From: Puniceicoccales bacterium
Lineage (GTDB): Bacteria; Verrucomicrobiota; Verrucomicrobiia; Opitutales; JAIRLM01
NCBI GenBank assembly: GCA_031282565.1
Contig: JAITDL010000064.1
Span: 1 to 5,131 of the forward strand
DNA length: 5,131 nucleotides
Direction of reading: 5' to 3'
Shown here: one piece after another, positions 1 through 4,501 of the stretch
Layout: every line of letters begins with the position of its first letter
How positions within the stretch are numbered: position 1 is the stretch's first letter
The notes under the pieces: model-generated
What the model was told of the DNA's origin: nothing
The model's database searches: none
Seen by the model: only the letters and a program-made list of their open reading frames with translations
Position numbers and translations under genes: made by a program

Positions 1-322
1 GGCCTCTTTTGTTGTCGCTGCCTGAACCACTTCGCGCTGCAACTACTTCCGCCGCACGGGCAATGGCATCTGATTTCCGCAGTCCTGCCACGCTTTCCGT
101 CATTAGCGAGGCCGACGCACGCGATATGGCGCAGCCGTCTCCGCTGAATTTTATGGCGCCAATGTTTTCTCCGTCGAAGTGTATGAAGACCTCGATGCCG
201 TCTCCGCAGCTGGCGTTGTAACCCTCTGCGCGCCTATGTGGATTATCCAACTTCCCGAAATTGCGCGGGCTGCGGCTGTGTTCGAGGATTACGTCCTCGT
301 AGAGCTCATCGAGATCCCCCAT
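1..322 (-). CDS. sufU: Fe-S cluster assembly scaffold/sulfur acceptor, SufU (NifU N-terminal) family, C-terminus cut by window edge
   Basis: The minus-strand frame opens with ATG at 322-320 and runs off the left edge, giving 107 visible residues. SufU accepts sulfur from the cysteine desulfurase SufS during cytoplasmic Fe-S cluster assembly. The family signature is clear: an N-terminal LYEDVILEHSRSPRNFG (residues 7-23), then YNASCGD (35-41) with the conserved Cys39 and Asp41, then GDGCAISRASASLMTE (61-76) with Cys64. These match the first two cysteines and the aspartate of SufU (Cys41, Asp43 and Cys66 in the Bacillus subtilis protein). The stretch after the second cysteine fits the insertion that separates SufU from IscU. 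The third ligand cysteine should lie beyond the edge and cannot be seen. The start is supported by the family N-terminus but has no good ribosome site: the nearest GGAG is 19 nt upstream. tyrS lies 89 bp upstream on the same strand; sufS is not visible. Confidence 0.9.
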   Translation of the reverse strand, partial: MGDLDELYEDVILEHSRSPRNFGKLDNPHRRAEGYNASCGDGIEVFIHFDGENIGAIKFSGDGCAISRASASLMTESVAGLRKSDAIARAAEVVAARSGSGSDNKRG

Positions 323-339
323 GGAGCGATGCTTGATAT

Positions 340-409
340 TTCTCCGCCGTGAGGCAAGCAATCAATTGCAGCGGCGGCTTTTTTGCTGGACGTTCCATTG
401 GACGGAGAA
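340..409. repeat. Overlapping inverted repeats in the tyrS-sufU gap
   Basis: Two perfect inverted repeats overlap in the 89-bp gap. The outer one pairs TTCTCCG (340-346) with CGGAGAA (403-409). The inner one pairs CCGCCG (344-349) with CGGCGG (372-377). They share bases 344-346, so the full stems compete in part. Read on the minus strand, they lie in the RNA between the tyrS stop and the sufU start, and the only GGAG near sufU is in the shared 3' arm. A regulatory role is inference. Confidence 0.4.
344..384 (+). terminator. Possible intrinsic terminator reading on the plus strand (antisense to sufU and tyrS)
   Basis: On the plus strand the 6-bp stem CCGCCG/CGGCGG (344-349 and 372-377) is followed after one base by six T residues (379-384), which resembles a rho-independent terminator. 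The 22-base loop is long and contains only a weak inner GCAA/TTGC pairing. No plus-strand gene ends here, so it could only stop antisense transcription from the left. On the minus strand there is no T-run after the stem, so it should not separate tyrS from sufU. Confidence 0.25.
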
Positions 410-411
410 GT

Positions 412-1587
412 TTAGCGGATTCTGAAAAAATATCTCCTGCCGATTTGCAGGACTGATCCACTGTTTTCCGATCCAATGCGCCGCCGAATGTCAATCTTTT
501 GTCCATCGATCTTCACAGCACCCTGTTCAATTAGCCGCCGTATTTCGTTTTTGCTGGTAAATTTACAGGTCGCATGGATCGCATCGACCGCATCGATCGG
601 ATCTGTCTCGAGCTGCGAGAGATCAATCTCATCCATCTCATCTGGAATTTCGTGTCCGGAAAAAACTGCTTCGAAGCGTTTTCTTTCTCCGTCTGCGACT
701 TCTTTGCCGTAGAAAATTGCCGTCAGCTTGGTTGCCAGTTGTTTTTTCGCCTCCATGGGATGGAGCGCAAGCATCTCACCAATTTCTCCATCGCCGTAGC
801 CGAGCAGCAGGCGGTAGTAGGTTTCCATTGTGCCGTCGCCGATGGACATCACCTTTCCGAACATGTTTGGTGCGGTGTCATTGAAGGCGATGTAGTTGTC
901 GTAGCTTTTTGACATTTTTCGCACGCCGTCGAGACCGACAAGCAGTGGCATGGCAATTACCGCCTGGCCGGCCTGGCCTCTGTTTTTTTGCATGTCCCTA
1001 CCAACTAGCATGTTAAACAGTTGATCACTGCCACCCAGTTCCACGTCGGCTTCGAGCGCAACGGAGTCGTAGCCCTGGAGAAGCGGATATAGAAATTCCA
1101 CAACTGCGATCGGCACCGACGATTTATATCTTTTGTTAAAGTCTTCGCGTTCAAGCAGTTGGGCGACGGTCATTTCCCTGGCCATGAGCAGCAAATCGGC
1201 CATCGTCATCTTTCCGAACCATTCGCCATTGCGGCGGACCGCTGTCTTTTCCGGATCTAAAATCCTAAATGCCTGCTCCAGATATGTTTTTCCGTTTATT
1301 TTGATCTGTTCTTCAGTGAGCTGAGGCCTCGTCTGCGATCGGCCGCTAGGGTCGCCAATGGTCGTCGTGAAATCGCCGATTAGAAACACGGCTTTGTGGC
1401 CTAAATCCTGCAGTTGGCGCAACTTGCGAAAAACTACCATGTGGCCAAAGGTCAAGTCCGGTCTGGTTGGGTCGACGCCAAGTTTTATGGTTAATGTCTT
1501 GCCGGCCATGAGCTTTTTTTCGATGTCGTCGCGGCCAACGGAGTGCTGCGCACCTGAAAAAATTAAATCCATCACATCGTTGCCCAC
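412..1587 (-). CDS. tyrS: Tyrosyl-tRNA synthetase (TyrRS, class I)
   Basis: This enzyme charges tRNA-Tyr with tyrosine in the cytoplasm, using ATP. The 391-residue frame has the class I catalytic core. The HIGH-type motif is TFGH (46-49), preceded by LGVDPTRPDL. The tyrosine pocket shows YPLLQGYD (167-174) and ELGGSDQ (183-189), and the KMSKS loop is RKMSKS (223-228). The C-terminal part from about residue 340 (FTSKNEIRRLIEQGAVKIDGQKI) is the S4 RNA-binding domain. Length is close to the roughly 400 residues usual for the TyrZ-like subgroup, which this resembles by its GDFTTTIGDPSGRS segment. The start is uncertain: the frame opens at GTG 1587, four codons after a TAG, but GTG 1575 and ATG 1572 are also in frame. 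The ATG (giving MDLIF) fits family N-termini well. None has a convincing ribosome site. The stop is TAA at 414-412. It may be co-transcribed with sufU. Confidence 0.97.
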   Translation of the reverse strand: MGNDVMDLIFSGAQHSVGRDDIEKKLMAGKTLTIKLGVDPTRPDLTFGHMVVFRKLRQLQDLGHKAVFLIGDFTTTIGDPSGRSQTRPQLTEEQIKINGKTYLEQAFRILDPEKTAVRRNGEWFGKMTMADLLLMAREMTVAQLLEREDFNKRYKSSVPIAVVEFLYPLLQGYDSVALEADVELGGSDQLFNMLVGRDMQKNRGQAGQAVIAMPLLVGLDGVRKMSKSYDNYIAFNDTAPNMFGKVMSIGDGTMETYYRLLLGYGDGEIGEMLALHPMEAKKQLATKLTAIFYGKEVADGERKRFEAVFSGHEIPDEMDEIDLSQLETDPIDAVDAIHATCKFTSKNEIRRLIEQGAVKIDGQKIDIRRRIGSENSGSVLQIGRRYFFRIR

Positions 1588-1695
1588 GGCCGAGATCTAG
1601 GGTGAGGCGAGAAATTTCCAAGATTTTTTATTGGTTCGGAATGGCGCCGCGGCCTCCATTCATAGGCGCATTGATTCGATTCACATTAGCACAAA

Positions 1696-1720
1696 TTGAC
1701 GATGTCCGCCATAGCGTCAA
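1696..1720. promoter_or_regulatory. Dyad TTGACG-N13-CGTCAA, possible operator
   Basis: TTGACG (1696-1701) and CGTCAA (1715-1720) form a perfect 6-bp inverted repeat with a 13-bp spacer, centred in the divergent intergenic region. Because it is symmetric, a TTGACG -35-like box is available to both directions, but neither direction has a recognisable -10 at 16-18 bp. A protein-binding site is possible. A 6-bp dyad can also occur by chance. Confidence 0.25.
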
Positions 1721-1777
1721 AAAATAATTAGCAATAACAGCAATTAAAGTATTGACATTAGCGCGAAAATCATCATT

Positions 1778-1781
1778 AGGA
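1778..1781 (+). promoter_or_regulatory. Shine-Dalgarno AGGA for the 1790 gene
   Basis: AGGA lies 8 nt before ATG 1790, which is normal spacing, and supports both this start and translation of the unknown protein. It overlaps the place where a -10 box for TTGACA (1752-1757) would have to lie, which argues against that promoter. Confidence 0.6.
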
Positions 1782-1789
1782 CCGCCGCT

Positions 1790-2554
1790 ATGGATGCACT
1801 AGGTATAAATCAATTTATCGATCAGGCTAAGAGCAAGATAGGTAGCTTTATGACCTTCGACGAAGGCAATCCACTATCGGATTTGTCAGAGTCGACATTA
1901 CTCGGCATAGTGGCCGGTTGTTTTGCGATAGCCGCCGCGGTTATCGGAGTTCTATTGGCGCTTGGAGTAATGGCAGCAGTTATAGCTGCTCCGCTAATCG
2001 GTTACTGCACATTGGCTGCCGCACTGTTTCTAGTCTGCGCACTCTATCCAACGATCCAGGAATGGATAGATGGAAGTGACGTTGAAGATGACAATGAAGA
2101 GGACGGAGATGAAGACGATGCGCAAATTAGCGACGGCGCAGCAAGTGATGTCGCCGATCCAGTTGCAGATGAAGTAGGTGACGGCAATGGAGCGGATGCC
2201 GATGGCGGCCACCGCGTGCACAGGCACCTTCCGTCATCTAAAGCCTCATCGGTTAACACTTTGCCGCGCATGGTGAAGTTGTCAAATGCCGAACTCAAAA
2301 GCATCAAATCACTGTACTACAGTGGCTCCATAAAGGGATCCGGCATCAGGAAGAACATACATATCTTCCAGACGGAAACGGGGAAAATCCTAAGAACATC
2401 AAGGATATCACACATAAGACGGATGCCGAACTTGGAAAAGATTGCCGTTAGGTCTGAATATGAATTAAGCAGAATCGCCAATGTATTCAGCGGCGCCCAC
2501 AGTAAAACATCACTGCAGGTGTACATAGACGATAGAAGTAGCGCAGCCAGGTAA
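1790..2554 (+). CDS. Unknown two-segment membrane protein with acidic linker and basic C-terminal region
   Basis: I do not recognise the family. The 254-residue product has a clear layout. Residues 1-36 are soluble and partly amphipathic, with no signal peptide. Residues about 37-61 and 63-87 are two hydrophobic segments separated by almost no loop, rich in Ala, Val, Leu and Ile. Residues about 92-140 are an acidic, low-complexity linker dominated by Asp and Glu (DVEDDNEEDGDEDD at 97-110). Residues about 150-254 are basic and appear folded, with LSNAELKSIKSLYYSGS (164-180) and ILRTSRISHIRRMP (200-213). The tight hydrophobic hairpin would place both ends on the same side of a membrane. The start has an AGGA at 8 nt. 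ATA, AGA and AGG codons are frequent, more than in the neighbouring tyrS. It converges on rpmB. The hydrophobic hairpin resembles the bilobed domain of chlamydial Inc proteins, but this is resemblance of layout only. Confidence 0.8.
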   Translation: MDALGINQFIDQAKSKIGSFMTFDEGNPLSDLSESTLLGIVAGCFAIAAAVIGVLLALGVMAAVIAAPLIGYCTLAAALFLVCALYPTIQEWIDGSDVEDDNEEDGDEDDAQISDGAASDVADPVADEVGDGNGADADGGHRVHRHLPSSKASSVNTLPRMVKLSNAELKSIKSLYYSGSIKGSGIRKNIHIFQTETGKILRTSRISHIRRMPNLEKIAVRSEYELSRIANVFSGAHSKTSLQVYIDDRSSAAR

Positions 2555-2566
2555 ATAGTGGCCTGG
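2547..2566. repeat. Small hairpin over the stop codon of the 1790 gene
   Basis: CCAGG (2547-2551) and CCTGG (2562-2566) pair with a 10-nt loop that begins with the TAA stop at 2552-2554. A competing pairing GTGG (2558-2561)/CCAC (2570-2573) overlaps it. The stem is short, there is no T-run, and it is listed mainly as part of the hairpin-rich convergent gap. Confidence 0.25.
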
Positions 2567-2584
2567 TAACCACAAACAACCGGG

Positions 2585-2611
2585 GCGGCGTCAACGTGAC
2601 CGTGACGCCGC
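2585..2611. terminator. Perfect 9-bp hairpin in the convergent gap, candidate bidirectional terminator
   Basis: GCGGCGTCA (2585-2593) pairs perfectly with TGACGCCGC (2603-2611) around a 9-nt loop. It lies between the ends of the convergent genes, where a bidirectional stop is expected. No T-run follows on either strand, so intrinsic termination of the classical kind is not supported. A second, smaller pairing CCGCG/CGCGG (2608-2612 and 2616-2620) competes with its 3' arm. Confidence 0.4.
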
Positions 2612-2619
2612 GCTACGCG

Positions 2620-2647
2620 GCCGCCTAGGTTCTATTATCTAGGCGGC
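2620..2647 (-). terminator. Perfect 9-bp hairpin containing the rpmB stop codon
   Basis: GCCGCCTAG (2620-2628) and CTAGGCGGC (2639-2647) are perfect inverted repeats around a 10-nt AT-rich loop. In the rpmB transcript the 5' arm is formed by the last two Ala codons and the TAG stop, with the 3' arm directly downstream. It may act as the rpmB 3' end, or protect it. No T-run follows the stem. Confidence 0.4.
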
Positions 2648-2872
2648 TTTCGTAATCTTGCCGGCCTTGATTGCCTTTGCCGATACCCAGACGCGGCGCA
2701 CTTCACCGCTTTCAAGTCTTACGCGCACGCGCTGCACATTTGGGCGGAATCTCCGCGTCGTAACTTTGACAACGTGCGTGCCTATGCCGCCGCTTTTCTT
2801 GGTCAGGCCCTTTCTCGTGATGCTGGAACCCCTCATCGGCCTCTTCCCGGTAATAATGCAAATTCTCGACAT
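2639..2872 (-). CDS. rpmB: 50S ribosomal protein L28
   Basis: L28 is a small basic protein of the large ribosomal subunit. The 77-residue product starts SRICIITGKRP, with the family's TGKRP at 8-12, has the conserved TTRRFRPNVQRVRVRL core at 38-53, and ends VWVSAKAIKAGKI (61-73). Length matches the usual 70-80 residues. The loop GSSITRKGLTKKSGGIG (15-31) is longer than in the enterobacterial protein and, as I recall, is shared with chlamydial and verrucomicrobial L28. Only one cysteine (Cys5) is present, so this is not the zinc-binding four-cysteine form. The start is firm: GGGGAG (2882-2887 on the complementary strand) lies 9 nt before ATG 2872-2870. The stop TAG at 2641-2639 lies inside a hairpin stem. 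It diverges from tsaD; no rpmG or other ribosomal gene is adjacent. Confidence 0.96.
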   Translation of the reverse strand: MSRICIITGKRPMRGSSITRKGLTKKSGGIGTHVVKVTTRRFRPNVQRVRVRLESGEVRRVWVSAKAIKAGKITKAA

Positions 2873-2943
2873 GGCAGCTAGCTCCCCTATTGAAGTCCGT
2901 CGTGGGCCAGGACAGCGAACTCGGGAGCAGTGTCAAGTGAAAC
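2873..2943. other. Divergent rpmB-tsaD intergenic region
   Basis: These 71 bp separate the starts of rpmB and tsaD, so promoters for both are expected here or within the facing genes. A consensus-like TTGACA occurs on the minus strand (2936-2931), but the hexamer 17 bp downstream is unlike a -10 box. The strong GGGGAG of rpmB is in this stretch. tsaD has only a weak AAGTG close to its ATG. Confidence 0.4.
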
Positions 2944-3957
2944 ATGAAAATCCTAGCAATTGAAAGTTCCTGCGACGAATCATCGGTCGCATTTCTCGAT
3001 GAAACCAGTGGATTCCTATTCGAGGAAACGATTTCCCAGGCGAATTTACACAGAAATTACGGCGGAGTCGTTCCGGAATTGGCCACCGGCTACCATTTGG
3101 AGTCAATTCCACGGATCATAGGCAATTGGCGTAAATCCTGCGATGGAACACCGGACGCCGTGGCAGTTACCGTTGGTCCCGGCCTGGCCGGTGGATTGGC
3201 CATGGGGTTTGCGGCGGCGAAATCACTGGCAATTTTATTCCGTTGTGAGTTCTTTGCAATCAACCATTTGCACGGGCATGCCCTCTCTCCATTCATGGAC
3301 ATCTCGCTGCGCGGAGAGGCATTGGAGAGCTATCTGCCACATGTGGGGCTACTTGTCTCCGGAGGAAATAGCATTCTATTTTCGATTGCCGCCGACTGGT
3401 CTGTGAAAGTTCTCGGAGCTACGGTGGATGACGCCGCCGGAGAGGCGCTCGACAAGGGGGCAAAATTACTTGGGCTGCCCTATCCAGGCGGCGTTGAAAT
3501 CGAGCGACTTGCCGCATTCGGCAATGGAAAAGCATTTCGTTTCCCGGTCGCATTTCCGGGCGCTGAAATTAGGTTCAGCTTTTCAGGGTTGAAGACATCG
3601 CTGCTCTACGCGCTCAAAAAAATGAGCAAAGAGGAAATTGAGAGGGAGAAGGCAAATCTCTGCGCCAGCTACCAGGCTGCTGTTATCGATGCGCTTCTGC
3701 TAAAAACTTCTCTTGTGCTCGAACGTGTTCCGGCAAAGAGTCTTGGCATTTCTGGCGGAGTGTCGCAGAATTCGTCTCTGCGCAGCGCATTTGCAGAATT
3801 GGCATCGGACCACGGGTTGCCGCTATTGGCTGCGCAGAAGCGCTATTGTGGCGACAACGGCTCCATGATAGCCTTCGCCGCCAGGTTTCCCAAGTTTCGG
3901 AAAGAAAATCCAACGGCAATCCATCCGAAGCTTCCCATGGGAACACTCTGCGGCTAG
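2944..3957 (+). CDS. tsaD: tRNA N6-adenosine threonylcarbamoyltransferase TsaD
   Basis: TsaD, acting with TsaB and TsaE in bacteria, transfers the threonylcarbamoyl group from threonylcarbamoyl-AMP to A37 of tRNAs that read ANN codons, giving t6A. The 337-residue length is typical. Motifs in order: the ASKHA-fold start ILAIESSCDES (3-13); HRNYGGVVPELATGYH (36-51); VGPGLAGGLAMGFAAAK (77-93); the metal site NHLHGH with His108 and His112 (107-112); LLVSGGNS (136-143); DDAAGEALDKGAKLLGLPYPGG (162-183); FSFSGLKTSL (211-220); GISGGVSQN (268-276); and CGDNGSMIAFAA (302-313), where Asp304 should be the third metal ligand. Position 142 is Asn where the common motif is SGGH, and residue 107 is Asn where His is common. 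The metal ligands are intact, so I expect activity. The start matches family N-termini but has a weak ribosome site. tsaB, tsaC and tsaE are not nearby. Confidence 0.97.
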   Translation: MKILAIESSCDESSVAFLDETSGFLFEETISQANLHRNYGGVVPELATGYHLESIPRIIGNWRKSCDGTPDAVAVTVGPGLAGGLAMGFAAAKSLAILFRCEFFAINHLHGHALSPFMDISLRGEALESYLPHVGLLVSGGNSILFSIAADWSVKVLGATVDDAAGEALDKGAKLLGLPYPGGVEIERLAAFGNGKAFRFPVAFPGAEIRFSFSGLKTSLLYALKKMSKEEIEREKANLCASYQAAVIDALLLKTSLVLERVPAKSLGISGGVSQNSSLRSAFAELASDHGLPLLAAQKRYCGDNGSMIAFAARFPKFRKENPTAIHPKLPMGTLCG

Positions 3958-3976
3958 TCGCAGCTCAAATTCAACG

Positions 3977-4006
3977 AGCGCACTGGAATTTTACGGTCTG
4001 TGCGCT
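3977..4006. terminator. 7-bp inverted repeat after tsaD, weak terminator candidate
   Basis: AGCGCAC (3977-3983) pairs perfectly with GTGCGCT (4000-4006) around a 16-nt loop, 19 bp after the tsaD stop and before the end of the convergent 4041 gene. No T-run follows on the plus strand. Position is the main support. Confidence 0.3.
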
Positions 4007-4040
4007 AGTCCGCATCTTGCAAAGTGGTGGGATGAGGTGG

Positions 4041-4376
4041 TTACTCTCTCTCTTCTTCTTCCTCTTCTTCAGGAAGCAACTGGGCGAGCAGCGGTTCATC
4101 ATCGGAGTCTGCGGATGCATATGGCGCGTAGTTCGCAAGTCTGAACACAACGTGCAGGATGCCATTCCTGTCGCCGCTGTCAAGTATTTTAGCCAAGTCT
4201 GGCTGAGTTTTTGCAAAGTCCACTAAGTTTGCAATCGTAAATGTGCCGGAGAGGCTGTGGCTTTTGACGGCGGTAACGACTGCACTGTTAACGTAATATT
4301 TTGTGTTCGTGGTCGAATCGGTGACATAGGTACAATTTTTGTCATCGCAGCTCACACCTAGAGAACTAGTATCCAT
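4041..4376 (-). CDS. Small unknown protein with poly-Glu C-terminus
   Basis: I do not recognise this 111-residue product. Codon use looks coding rather than random, and the residues form a plausible soluble protein. There are two close cysteines (10 and 15, CDDKNC), a Thr/Ser/Tyr-rich stretch (16-31), a possible helical part NLVDFAKTQPDLAKIL (50-65), a hydrophobic strand ILHVVFRL (73-80), and an acidic tail from about residue 90 that ends EEEEEEERE. The ATG at 4376 has no ribosome site, and the frame stays open upstream to 4532 through the 95-bp repeat, so the true start is uncertain. That upstream translation is Arg-rich and looks non-coding. It lies 125 bp downstream of the partial gene at 4502, in another frame. 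It could be a separate gene or the remnant of a longer one. Confidence 0.5.
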   Translation of the reverse strand: MDTSSLGVSCDDKNCTYVTDSTTNTKYYVNSAVVTAVKSHSLSGTFTIANLVDFAKTQPDLAKILDSGDRNGILHVVFRLANYAPYASADSDDEPLLAQLLPEEEEEEERE

Positions 4377-4398
4377 GGAGCCAATATTCGTCAGCCGG

Positions 4399-4493
4399 CG
4401 GCGGCGGTCAACTTTTTTTACGGCGATCCAAGCAGAATAGCATGCAACAAGCTGCTGTCGAATGAATTTAGCCGTAAAAAAATACCGACGCCG
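4399..4493. repeat. 95-bp inverted-repeat element with T7/A7 arms
   Basis: The inner arms are 12-bp perfect inverted repeats: TTTTTTTACGGC (4413-4424) and GCCGTAAAAAAA (4471-4482), separated by 46 bp. Outside them CGGCGGCGGT (4399-4408) pairs with ACCGACGCCG (4484-4493) at 9 of 10 positions, with an internal bulge of 4 bases on the left and 1 on the right. Within the loop AGCAG (4431-4435) can pair with CTGCT (4452-4456). In either direction the T-run is in the 5' arm and the A-run in the 3' arm, the opposite of an intrinsic terminator. It lies 8 bp after the stop of the 4502 gene and overlaps no convincing coding sequence. Candidates are a MITE-like dispersed repeat, a transcript-stabilising structure, or a cruciform-forming site. 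Confidence 0.75.
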
Positions 4494-4501
4494 TTGGACA
4501 A

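Larger units (their letters stand above)
1588..1789. other. Divergent intergenic region between tyrS and the 1790 gene
   Basis: These 202 bp separate two divergently transcribed genes and must hold both promoters unless transcription enters from elsewhere. The right half is AT-rich and carries four ATTAGC or ATTAGG hexamers (starting near 1685, 1727, 1756 and 1775) and two TTGAC-type boxes. I found no -35/-10 pair with good spacing on either strand, and no tRNA or coding frame that looks real. The tyrS side contains no T-box-like leader that I can recognise. Confidence 0.5.

Noticed and set aside
9..221. Plus-strand 70-residue frame
   Set aside because: It lies antisense to the sufU coding sequence, whose conserved motifs make the minus strand the real one.
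574..912. Plus-strand 112-residue frame inside tyrS
   Set aside because: It is antisense to a fully conserved tyrS and has no ribosome site or recognisable content.
1752..1780. TTGACA followed 17 bp later by ATTAGG as a promoter for the 1790 gene
   Set aside because: The -10 match is poor, and it overlaps the AGGA ribosome site, so the transcript would begin downstream of its own Shine-Dalgarno.
2617..2629. Adjacent GCGGCCGC and CCTAGG palindromes suggesting a cloning scar
   Set aside because: They look like restriction sites but arise naturally from the overlapping hairpin arms; no vector sequence flanks them.
2908..2936. Minus-strand TTGACA as the rpmB -35 box
   Set aside because: The hexamer at 17-bp spacing (GTCCTG) shares nothing with a -10 box, and no better one is found nearby at allowed spacing.
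2658..2963. Plus-strand 101-residue frame across rpmB into tsaD
   Set aside because: It is the antisense shadow of rpmB and overlaps the tsaD start in another frame.
3846..4226. Plus-strand 126-residue frame after the tsaD end
   Set aside because: Its first part overlaps tsaD in another frame and its Leu/Phe-rich part is just the complement of the poly-Glu tract of the minus-strand gene.
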